From NCBI RefSeq assembly GCF_001877035.1, contig NZ_CP015756.1, forward strand, positions 2,099,001 through 2,163,000: a stretch of DNA of 64,000 nucleotides, read 5' to 3'. Origin of the DNA: Clostridium estertheticum subsp. estertheticum (GTDB lineage: Bacteria; Bacillota; Clostridia; Clostridiales; Clostridiaceae). The notes beneath the pieces are model-generated. The model did not search any database, was not told the origin of the DNA, and worked only from the letters and a program-made list of their open reading frames with translations. Numbering within the stretch: position 1 is the stretch's first letter; each line of letters opens with the position of its first letter. This document shows positions 19,233-26,551 of the stretch, piece by piece. The translations under genes were made by a program, and so were the position numbers.

Positions 19233-19658
19233 ATGGGATTTAAATTAAAAGTTGAAGGTGCTGAAACAATTGAATTAGGCATCGAAAACATACTAACAGT
19301 CGAATTCAACACAGATACTCCAGATGATTCTAATGCACGTTCTACGGACCTTGGAACATCACTATCAATCAAAGGGAAAATATTAACACCAGTTGATGGA
19401 GAGGCAGCTGACAGTACTATTAAGTTAGCAAAATGGTCGCTTGTTCCATCCGAAAAAGCAGATTGTTATAGAAAAGTAACAGTGGATGTTATTTCTGCAT
19501 CACAAGTGGTAAGACAAATTAATTTGCCAAATGCTTTTGTTGTAAGTTATGCAGAAAACTATGGTGATGAAGAAGGCGTAGGAACATTTATCCTAGAACT
19601 AAAACAGAAAAAAGATAAGACAACAATGGTGAAATTCCAAGGTGGATTCGGAGAGTAA
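19233..19658 (+). CDS. Hcp-like tube protein 1
   Basis: A 141-residue protein of the clostridial Hcp-like family (inner tube of contractile injection machines). It is mostly beta-rich, with the shared segments DSNARSTDLGTSLSIKGKIL, EKADCYRKVTVDVISASQ and PNAFVVSYAENYGDEEGVG. It has no signal peptide. GGGGGAAAA precedes the ATG. A second copy lies 140 bases downstream; the two share most of these blocks. The sheath-like gene before and VgrG-like genes after support a tube role. Old database names for this family are misleading, so I rely on context. Confidence 0.72.
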   Translation: MGFKLKVEGAETIELGIENILTVEFNTDTPDDSNARSTDLGTSLSIKGKILTPVDGEAADSTIKLAKWSLVPSEKADCYRKVTVDVISASQVVRQINLPNAFVVSYAENYGDEEGVGTFILELKQKKDKTTMVKFQGGFGE

Positions 19659-19682
19659 TAACTGATTGAAAGGTGAATAATT

Positions 19683-19781
19683 ATGTATGAACTTATTAAG
19701 TATGGCTCAGTAGTAGTAAGCTTTTTTAGTATTATTTATTTGATTGTATATTCAATAAAGAATAAAAAAGTAAAATCATAA
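19683..19781 (+). CDS. Small single-pass membrane protein between the Hcp-like genes
   Basis: A 32-residue open frame, MYELIKYG followed by a hydrophobic helix (VVVSFFSIIYLIVYSI) and a basic tail (KNKKVKS), so it would sit in the membrane with the tail inside. AAAGGTGA stands six to seven bases before the ATG and the stop runs directly into the ribosome site of the second Hcp-like gene. The good site and tight spacing argue that it is translated. No family recognised; it might be an anchor, a regulator or a translational spacer for the second tube gene. Confidence 0.6.
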   Translation: MYELIKYGSVVVSFFSIIYLIVYSIKNKKVKS

Positions 19782-19798
19782 AAGGGAGTGTGTAAATT

Positions 19799-20224
19799 AT
19801 GGGTTTTAAAGTAGTAATTGAAGGCGCAGAAAAGATAGAACTCGGAGTTGAAAGTGTAAAAAAAATAGTTTTAAAAACGGATACTCCAAAAGATTCAAAT
19901 GCACGTTCAAAAGATGTAGGAAGCACTATGGTGATTAGTGGTAAAATATTAACTGCATTAGATGGAGAAGGATTTGATAGTACAAGACAAATGGGAGTTT
20001 GGTCATTAGTACCAGCAGAAAAAGCAGATTGTTATAGAAAAATTACTGTTGATGTACTCTCAGCAGATCAAATTATAAGAAAAATATTTTTCCCAAATGC
20101 CTTTGTAGTAGATTATAAAGAACATTACGGAGATACAGAAGGTGTAGGAACATTTGAACTTGTTATAAAGCAGAAAAAGGACAAGCTAGATAAGATAACA
20201 TTAGCTGGGGGCTTTAGCGCTTAA
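19799..20224 (+). CDS. Hcp-like tube protein 2
   Basis: A 141-residue paralogue of the preceding Hcp-like protein with the same blocks (DSNARSKDVGSTMVISGKIL, EKADCYRKITVDVLSADQ, PNAFVVDYKEHYGDTEGVG). GGGAGTG lies upstream of the ATG. Two tube paralogues could form mixed rings, or one could carry cargo while the other builds the tube. A long hairpin follows, which may cap expression of the tube and sheath genes relative to downstream ones. Confidence 0.72.
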   Translation: MGFKVVIEGAEKIELGVESVKKIVLKTDTPKDSNARSKDVGSTMVISGKILTALDGEGFDSTRQMGVWSLVPAEKADCYRKITVDVLSADQIIRKIFFPNAFVVDYKEHYGDTEGVGTFELVIKQKKDKLDKITLAGGFSA

Positions 20225-20238
20225 AACACAAAAAACTA

Positions 20239-20301
20239 TTAACTTATACATGCTGTAATGGTCAGATTAACACGACCATTGCACCTGTATAAGTTAAATT
20301 T
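20239..20301 (+). terminator. Long imperfect hairpin after the second Hcp-like gene
   Basis: Arms 20239-20263 and 20274-20297 pair over about 24 positions with a few mismatches, followed by ATTTTAAT. The genes continue on the same strand, so this is probably a partial terminator that makes sheath and tube transcripts more abundant than regulatory and baseplate transcripts. Confidence 0.6.
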
Positions 20302-20345
20302 TAATAAAGACTTCTCTATGAGATTTTAATAAGGTGAGGAAATAC

Positions 20346-20780
20346 ATGAAGAATTTTTATGAAATATTACAGGTTTCACCTAAGGCAACTAAGGATGAAA
20401 TTAAAAAGGTATATAGAGGTTTGGTTAAGAAGTACCATCCAGATACTAATATTAATGATAATACCTTAGGTGCAAAGTTCCAAGAAATTAATGAAGCTTA
20501 TAGCATTTTAAGTGATGAAAAGTTAAAAAAGCAGTATGATGAAAAATTGTATAACATTAAACAGAATACTAGTAAACAAAATAAGAATACTGAAAGTAAA
20601 GGCAACAAAAAAGATAATAGAAATGTAGACAATAATATGGAGAATATTCATAATAAATTCGAAGAATTTTTTGGGTTTAGTGCTAATACTGATAATGTAA
20701 AAAAAGACTTTCTTCATGAGAAAGAAAAAAATCCTATTGATACAAGCCAATTATTCAACAACTTTTTCAAAAATAAATAG
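20346..20780 (+). CDS. J-domain (DnaJ-like) protein
   Basis: A 144-residue protein. Residues 1-63 are a J-domain (NFYEILQVSPKATKDEIKK, then KKYHPDTNINDN with the HPD motif that stimulates Hsp70 ATPases). The rest is charged, Asn/Lys-rich and low complexity, without the glycine-rich or zinc domains of DnaJ, so it is a dedicated co-chaperone. The ATG at 20346 follows AAGGTGAGG; a GTG four codons earlier is inside that site. An Hsp70/actin-like ATPase gene lies in the same cluster (26552), a likely partner. Confidence 0.85.
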   Translation: MKNFYEILQVSPKATKDEIKKVYRGLVKKYHPDTNINDNTLGAKFQEINEAYSILSDEKLKKQYDEKLYNIKQNTSKQNKNTESKGNKKDNRNVDNNMENIHNKFEEFFGFSANTDNVKKDFLHEKEKNPIDTSQLFNNFFKNK

Positions 20781-20800
20781 AAGTAACGGAGTGAATTACT

Positions 20801-21373
20801 TTGAATAATTTAAATTTAAATAATAAAAAAGAGAATAAAATGTTGTTAGCAAGTATGGGGATAATAAATTTATCTATAGGTGTAATTCTTTCGCTAGTTT
20901 GTGTTTTACTTTTTATAACAATAAAGTCAATGTTGATAAAAAGTATTCTTGCTACTGTAGGAGTAGTAATTGCACTTATAGGTTTTATAAGGTTATTTCA
21001 AAAACATTATAAAAAAGATTTAACAAATGTATATTCAATTAATGAAATAGCGTTAGTGAATGAAGAAAATGAAATTATTAAAAGATGGGAAACTTCAAAA
21101 AAAACAGGAATAATTATAGGTAGAAATACTAATCAAAAGAGAGTAGATATTGATTTGAGTGAATCGATATATTCAAATTTCATTGAAGAAGAACATGCAG
21201 TAATAAATTTTGCAGGAGGAGTATGGTATTTAGAAGATATATATTCTGATAGTGGCGTAAGCATAAAAAGGATAGAAGATGGCAAGTTATATAGATTAGT
21301 AAATAATAGTCCCTGCAAGGTAAGAAAAGGGGATATATTATTTATTGGGAAAACAAAGCTTTTACTCAGATGA
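20801..21373 (+). CDS. Membrane-anchored FHA-domain protein
   Basis: A 190-residue protein starting with TTG (GGAGTG upstream). Two hydrophobic helices at about residues 20-65 anchor it. The cytoplasmic part, about 100-190, is a forkhead-associated domain: GIIIGRN (the conserved Gly-Arg), then SNFIEEEHAVINF (Ser and His of the phosphopeptide site), and a final strand KGDILFIGKTKLLLR. FHA domains bind phosphothreonine. In Gram-negative T6SS an FHA protein is part of the kinase-phosphatase switch, which fits the two PP2C-like genes just downstream. Confidence 0.82.
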   Translation: MNNLNLNNKKENKMLLASMGIINLSIGVILSLVCVLLFITIKSMLIKSILATVGVVIALIGFIRLFQKHYKKDLTNVYSINEIALVNEENEIIKRWETSKKTGIIIGRNTNQKRVDIDLSESIYSNFIEEEHAVINFAGGVWYLEDIYSDSGVSIKRIEDGKLYRLVNNSPCKVRKGDILFIGKTKLLLR

Positions 21374-21387
21374 AATGGGGGATATAA

Positions 21388-21891
21388 ATGGGCCTTACAA
21401 GATGTAAAAATGGACATATGTTTAGTGAAAGACGATATGGAACAGTATGCCCATATTGCAATATAGAAACCGCATCAAAAGCAAATAATGAGTCTAAATT
21501 GGCAGAAAAATTTGATGTTGAAACTGATCTTTTATATCAGGAAATTGAACCACTTTGTGGGTGGCTTGTATGCATTGAAGGAGCAAGAGTTGGAAAAGAT
21601 TATAAGATAAAAACTGGAAAGAACTTTATTGGAAGAGCAGATGATATGGACATACAGATATTGGGCGATAACAATGTATGTAGAAGGAATCATGCAATAG
21701 TTGTATATGATCCAAAGAAAAAAAACTATGTGTTATTACCAGGAGAATCTTCCGGAATAGCATATCTCAACGGAGAAGCAATTTATATACCAGTTCAATT
21801 ATCAGGGTATGATGTTATCGAGCTTGGTAAAAGTAAATTTATTTTTGTTCCCTTCTGTGGAGATAACTTTGAGTGGGAAGATAATGGTTAG
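21388..21891 (+). CDS. Zinc-ribbon plus FHA-domain protein
   Basis: A 167-residue soluble protein. Residues 5-25 hold a half zinc ribbon (CKNGHMFSERRYGTVCPYC). From about residue 50 follows an FHA domain: GKDYKIKTGKNFIGRADD with the Gly-Arg pair, NNVCRRNHAIVVYD with Arg and His of the binding face, and VIELGKSKFIFVPFCGD at the end. It begins 14 bases after the membrane FHA gene and is probably co-translated in the same signalling block. A typical phosphothreonine reader; the kinase that would write the mark is not in the window. Confidence 0.82.
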   Translation: MGLTRCKNGHMFSERRYGTVCPYCNIETASKANNESKLAEKFDVETDLLYQEIEPLCGWLVCIEGARVGKDYKIKTGKNFIGRADDMDIQILGDNNVCRRNHAIVVYDPKKKNYVLLPGESSGIAYLNGEAIYIPVQLSGYDVIELGKSKFIFVPFCGDNFEWEDNG

Positions 21892-21903
21892 AGGTAGCTT
21901 ATC

Positions 21904-22749
21904 ATGATAGAATTTGCTGAAAAAAATTATTATATGGTTGTTCTTATTTTATTAATTATAATATTAGTTCTAGTAGGCCTAAAAAATATACTTATAAAAA
22001 TAATAGATAAATCTTATATAAAAATAGAAAGCGCAGCAACAATTGGGAACGAAGAAATTTATGAGGATCATATGGAAACTATATGTTCGCCACAGGGAAC
22101 TCTAGCTGTTTTAGCAGATGGGCTAGGCAAAAATGAAGCAGGTAGGATATCAAGTATAACTACCATAAACACATTCAGAAGACTATTTTTGCAGCAGTGG
22201 AATGGAGAAAAAACAGAATATTTTTTTAACAGAGCATTTAATGAAGCAAATAGTGAAATTTTAAGAAGAGTAGATAACAATCAAGGTGGAGCTAGTGTAG
22301 TAAGTGCAATAATAGTAAACAATTTACTTCATTATGGACTTGTAGGAAACGCAATGGTAGCAGTCTATAGAAAAGGTGAGTTATTTAAATTAAGTGAGGG
22401 ACATACTGTTAATGTACTTGCAAAAAATGAATTTTATAAAGGTAAACTTACAAAAGAGAAAGCATTGTTAGGATTAAAAGAAAAAGGGCTATTAAATTAT
22501 CTTGGACAAGATGATTTTAAGGATATTGAAATGTTAGAAAAACCAGTAGTACTTAAAAAAAAGGATATTATAATTCTTATGAATAAAGGAGTATATAATT
22601 CATTAACTTGGATTCAAATAGAAGAAATCTTAAAAAATAATAAAAAATTAAAAAACATGGCAAATGGGATAATACAGGTTGTTAAGAGTAAAGAAAAAAT
22701 CAATAAGGAAAACGGCAGTATTATACTAATGAAATATATATATAATTAA
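21904..22749 (+). CDS. Membrane-anchored PP2C-like protein, probably inactive phosphatase
   Basis: A 281-residue protein with one N-terminal membrane helix (about residues 10-35) and a PP2C-type domain. The first metal motif is recognisable (YEDHMETICSPQGTLAVLADGLGKNEAGRISS). The later metal aspartates are not: where PP2C has SDG the sequence reads MNKGVYNSL, and where it has DN followed by a beta strand it reads ENGSIILM. So at least two metal ligands look replaced, which suggests a binding rather than catalytic role. It lies between the FHA genes and a second PP2C-like gene. Family call good; loss of activity is inferred from these two motifs. Confidence 0.75.
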   Translation: MIEFAEKNYYMVVLILLIIILVLVGLKNILIKIIDKSYIKIESAATIGNEEIYEDHMETICSPQGTLAVLADGLGKNEAGRISSITTINTFRRLFLQQWNGEKTEYFFNRAFNEANSEILRRVDNNQGGASVVSAIIVNNLLHYGLVGNAMVAVYRKGELFKLSEGHTVNVLAKNEFYKGKLTKEKALLGLKEKGLLNYLGQDDFKDIEMLEKPVVLKKKDIIILMNKGVYNSLTWIQIEEILKNNKKLKNMANGIIQVVKSKEKINKENGSIILMKYIYN

Positions 22750-22769
22750 TTAGTTTAGGGCGTGAAAAT

Positions 22770-24554
22770 ATGAGAAAATTAAATTCAGACTTTAAAACAA
22801 ATTTTATATCAGAAGCAGGTACACTATTACAAAATAAAGATTATTTCGCTTTTGTAGAATTAGACAATTATGCATGTTATGTTATAGCAGACGGTATAGA
22901 TGATGACTTAGAGTTAGAAAGTGCAAAAATAGCAGTTGAAAGTATTATAAGAAATTTTACTGAAAAACCTACAATTAGAAGAAGAGATATAACCAATTTT
23001 TTTAAGCAGGCAAATGATGAACTGATTAGTCAAAGCAATAATGTGAGACTGAAAGCTTCTGTTACAGTTGTGATTACAGATTATACGAAGGTTGTTTACG
23101 GCGTTGCCGGTAATTCAAGATTTTATTTGTATAGAGATGGGGTTATAAGATATAAAAGCGAAGATCAATCTTTAACTCAAATGCTCACAGCGAAAGAAGA
23201 TATACCTCTAGATAAAATAGCAAAACATAATGAAAGAAATAATTTATATTGTTATTTGGGCCAAGAAAAATTATATTCACCATACATATCTAAAAAAATT
23301 AAATTAATTAATGGTGATATTATATCGCTATCAACAAGAGGTATTTGGGAAAATATTGACGAGCAAGAATTGGTGGATGCGGCTTCAGAGTCAAAAGATC
23401 CAAAAGAATTAGCTGATAATGTTGAAGATATGCTGTTGTCAAAGCAACTTGAACATATTGAAAACTATACAATATCATTAACATTTGTTGATAAAGTATT
23501 TATAAATCCTAAAGACAAGAAAAGGCTTAAAAAAATTCTTATGGTGGCGATCCCAATTATTATAATTTTAATAGTAATAGGTGTAATGTTAGGAATAAGT
23601 AGAAATAAAAAAATAGATAGTATAAGCGAAATGAACGCGCACAAGAGTAGTGGGATACAATACACCACTTATGGGAATATAAAAAAAGCAAATGAAGAAT
23701 ACAAAGCTGCTTTTGATATAGCAAATAAATATAAACTTAAGCCGGAGAAAGATACTTTGGATAAATATTGTAAACTTACAGAGACAATTATGGATGCTGA
23801 TGATAAGTTAAAGTCAAGCAAATATGATGAGGCATTAGATAAATATATGATTGCTTTAGGACAATCGCATGATATAGATAACAGTGGAACAAAATATATT
23901 TTGGAGAAGATAGGAATAGCAAGAAATTCAATTAAAGTAACAGATTTTCTAACTTTAGGTGATAAAAACGCAGATCTTGGAAATATTAAAGACGCAGAAA
24001 GTTATTATAAACAGGCGAAGGATTTAGCTATAGATAATGACATGAAAGATGAGAAGAAAGAAGCAATGGATAAGTTAGATAAACTTTATGCTAAAAAAGC
24101 TGTAGTACAAGATAAAGCCGCAGTAGCACAGGCAGCAACGCAAAAGAAAGATGATGATCAAAAGAAAGATGATGCAACTACTGAAACTAAGGCTATAGAA
24201 AATATTAAAAATGGTGATTTAAGCTACAGCACTGGCGATTATGTAAGTGCCAAAATGTACTATGTTATGGCAAAAGAAATGTATGATCAAATTAAGGGAG
24301 TAAGTTATTCCAAAGAATTAGCACAGAAAATATATCTTATGGATCAAAAGATAACTGAGCTCGCAACGCAGAGAGCTAAAGCAGATAAATATGTAAAAGA
24401 TGGAGATCAAAAGTATATAAGTGGGGATTTGAGTGCTGCGAAGGTACTATACATCTTAGCTAAGAACATATATGACAAAGAAGGGATAGAAGCAGAGGCT
24501 AAGAGTGTACAAGCAAAAATAACTATAATAGACACTGCCAAAACTTCAAAGTAA
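22770..24554 (+). CDS. PP2C-like domain, membrane helix and TPR-like repeats in one protein
   Basis: A 594-residue protein. Residues 1-245 resemble PP2C (CYVIADGIDDDLELESAKIA, VVYGVAGNSRFYLYRDGVI). The second DG motif reads STRGIWENIDEQEL and the last one IENYTISLTF, so the usual aspartates are missing, as in the preceding protein. A membrane helix spans about 253-274. Residues 290-594 contain repeated helical pairs (ANEEYKAAFDIANKY, AESYYKQAKDLAID, AKMYYVMAKEMYDQ, AKVLYILAKNIYDK), TPR-like, with a Lys/Asp/Ala-rich linker near 445-475. The phosphatase-like part should be inside and the repeats outside the cell. It could link a cytoplasmic signal to surface or wall assembly. Function unknown. 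Confidence 0.75.
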   Translation: MRKLNSDFKTNFISEAGTLLQNKDYFAFVELDNYACYVIADGIDDDLELESAKIAVESIIRNFTEKPTIRRRDITNFFKQANDELISQSNNVRLKASVTVVITDYTKVVYGVAGNSRFYLYRDGVIRYKSEDQSLTQMLTAKEDIPLDKIAKHNERNNLYCYLGQEKLYSPYISKKIKLINGDIISLSTRGIWENIDEQELVDAASESKDPKELADNVEDMLLSKQLEHIENYTISLTFVDKVFINPKDKKRLKKILMVAIPIIIILIVIGVMLGISRNKKIDSISEMNAHKSSGIQYTTYGNIKKANEEYKAAFDIANKYKLKPEKDTLDKYCKLTETIMDADDKLKSSKYDEALDKYMIALGQSHDIDNSGTKYILEKIGIARNSIKVTDFLTLGDKNADLGNIKDAESYYKQAKDLAIDNDMKDEKKEAMDKLDKLYAKKAVVQDKAAVAQAATQKKDDDQKKDDATTETKAIENIKNGDLSYSTGDYVSAKMYYVMAKEMYDQIKGVSYSKELAQKIYLMDQKITELATQRAKADKYVKDGDQKYISGDLSAAKVLYILAKNIYDKEGIEAEAKSVQAKITIIDTAKTSK

Positions 24555-24563
24555 GGTGAAAAA

Positions 24564-25838
24564 ATGAATGATAAAATATACCAAAAACTAAATAGTATTG
24601 ATAATTTAAACGATAGGTTATTGTTAAAGAAGGTTTTAAATGGTGTGTTCATTTCACTAGAGGAATATTCTAAGTCAAGATATGATGACTTAGAAAAGAG
24701 AGTATTTAGTGAGATAGAGTGTTCCAAGGGAAACTATAATGTCTATAGTAACATACAAAAAAGGCAAGAAATAGATCCGACAAATCAATTTCTATGCCCC
24801 ATTTTACCTGAAGATATGGAAGAAAAAGTATATGATCCAAAAATTATTTTAAAGTATCTAACCAAAAACAAAGAAGTGTTGATGTTTAAGGTATTTCTAG
24901 AATGTGATTACTTAATATATAGAGATATTATTCGGGAAGAAAAAATATTTAAAGGAACTATCGAAACTGAAGAAAGAAGTTATGAAGCAAATTTCACTTT
25001 GAAAAAGAACACAGAGTATTTAGCGAAAGTAACTCAGTTGTATAAAAACTTTATTGATAATAATGTACCTTGGTCAACATTGAATATACCATATATTTCA
25101 AAAATAGCTGATGTAGTTTTATTAAGTTGCGAAGAGGAAATTAAGGAACCTATAAATAAGATATATGTAGATTTTGGGGAATATACTAAATTCGTTATAT
25201 ACGATATGATTCCACTTTGGAATGTGAAAAAGCTGTTATTGAAAAGTACGGGGTTTCCAATGCCGTGTGAAGATACTATTAATTATGAACATGTTATCTC
25301 TTTAGAAAAATATGGAGCGCAGCATGGATACTTGGTTCAAAATAGTATGTGTCAAATGAGGTATGGGATTCATACTAGAGACTCTCTAATAATATCTTCA
25401 GCGGATGCAGAATCTAAGATTTGGAATGTATGTCAAGTAATTTCGCCATGTAGTGCAAGGATGGAAAAATATAATTATGATATAATGTCAAACGCTAGGA
25501 ATTCAAGCTTTATAAATAGTTTCGCTGCCAAAAATTCCAGTAATATAAAAACAAAAGCGGAGTTAATTAGAATTATTAATTCTTTTGAAGTATCCAACCA
25601 TTTAGAATTTCATTATTTAAAATTAGTGAATAAATCAATAAAAATGGATGCTGAAACCTATGATATGAATTATTTTATAATTGATGAAATACGCGAGGAT
25701 AACATTAAAAAAGTATTAAAACTATATTTTAAGGCAAAAGACAAAAATTACTATTTAACGCGGGATATTCTAAGTTTCTTAGTGTCGGAAGTTCAACTGC
25801 TATACCCAGAATACAAATGTATGGGAATATTAATATGA
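24564..25838 (+). CDS. Unknown 424-residue protein, candidate baseplate wedge (TssF-like)
   Basis: I do not recognise a family by motif. It is a soluble, mixed alpha/beta protein with no signal peptide or membrane helix, and ends with ILSFLVSEVQLLYPEYKCMG, which recalls the last part of TssF/phage gpJ-type wedge proteins. It overlaps the next gene by ATGA, the coupling often seen for tssF-tssG, and lies in an injection-apparatus cluster that would need such parts. AAGGTG precedes the ATG. The wedge role is an inference from position and size; structure prediction is needed. Confidence 0.45.
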   Translation: MNDKIYQKLNSIDNLNDRLLLKKVLNGVFISLEEYSKSRYDDLEKRVFSEIECSKGNYNVYSNIQKRQEIDPTNQFLCPILPEDMEEKVYDPKIILKYLTKNKEVLMFKVFLECDYLIYRDIIREEKIFKGTIETEERSYEANFTLKKNTEYLAKVTQLYKNFIDNNVPWSTLNIPYISKIADVVLLSCEEEIKEPINKIYVDFGEYTKFVIYDMIPLWNVKKLLLKSTGFPMPCEDTINYEHVISLEKYGAQHGYLVQNSMCQMRYGIHTRDSLIISSADAESKIWNVCQVISPCSARMEKYNYDIMSNARNSSFINSFAAKNSSNIKTKAELIRIINSFEVSNHLEFHYLKLVNKSIKMDAETYDMNYFIIDEIREDNIKKVLKLYFKAKDKNYYLTRDILSFLVSEVQLLYPEYKCMGILI

Positions 25839-26530
25839 ATTATATTTGGGATATACTCTTAAAAGCTGATAAACAAAATATATTAAGGGAAAATATAAAG
25901 TTTGTACCGGCAAAAGTATATAGTCCCTATATGGAAATTGCCTTTGAAGACCTTAATGCAAATTCACTTCCTAGTGATAATACTATTGAAATAAATGCAT
26001 ATTATAGATTTCAACACATTTTTGGTGAGTTGCTTGATGTTAATTTTGATGAAAGCAAAGAGTTAATAGAAACATTTTTTGATATAGTAATACACTTTTT
26101 GGCTGAAATAGATCTCATGCAAGGATTATGTAAAAATGAGTATTACAAAAAAATTATCATGAAAGATATACGTAATGGTTCTTTTGGTTATGAATTATCT
26201 GAGAATATAAATGAATTTAATAAAAAAGAAATAGATTATTTATTGAGTGGGCTAATTACTTTATATGTTACTGGAGAATCATTACATTTATTTAATAAGA
26301 TAATACGAAAAACATTTACAAATAATATAGTATACATAAGTAATGATCATAATAAAAAGCTGCTAATTTATTTAGCAAAATCAAAAACACAAAAATTAAA
26401 AAGAAAAATAGATGTAATAATAAATCTATTTCTACCTATAAACATGGATGTTACTATATATTGGGATAAACATTTTGGTATTGTTGGCATTGATAAAACT
26501 ATGAAATTAGATGGAATAGTAATAAATTAA
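25835..26530 (+). CDS. Unknown 231-residue protein, candidate baseplate wedge (TssG/gpI-like)
   Basis: The start ATG at 25835 overlaps the stop of the preceding gene (ATGA), a sign of translational coupling; an in-frame ATG at 25817 is less likely. The protein is soluble. Its C-terminus (NLFLPINMDVTIYWDKHFGIVGIDKTM) resembles the end of small phage tail/TssG-like wedge proteins in style, but I know no diagnostic motif. Together with the preceding gene it is the best candidate for the baseplate wedge pair here. Other possibilities remain open. Confidence 0.42.
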   Translation: MNYIWDILLKADKQNILRENIKFVPAKVYSPYMEIAFEDLNANSLPSDNTIEINAYYRFQHIFGELLDVNFDESKELIETFFDIVIHFLAEIDLMQGLCKNEYYKKIIMKDIRNGSFGYELSENINEFNKKEIDYLLSGLITLYVTGESLHLFNKIIRKTFTNNIVYISNDHNKKLLIYLAKSKTQKLKRKIDVIINLFLPINMDVTIYWDKHFGIVGIDKTMKLDGIVIN

Positions 26531-26551
26531 TCTAAAGTTAAGGATGATGAT

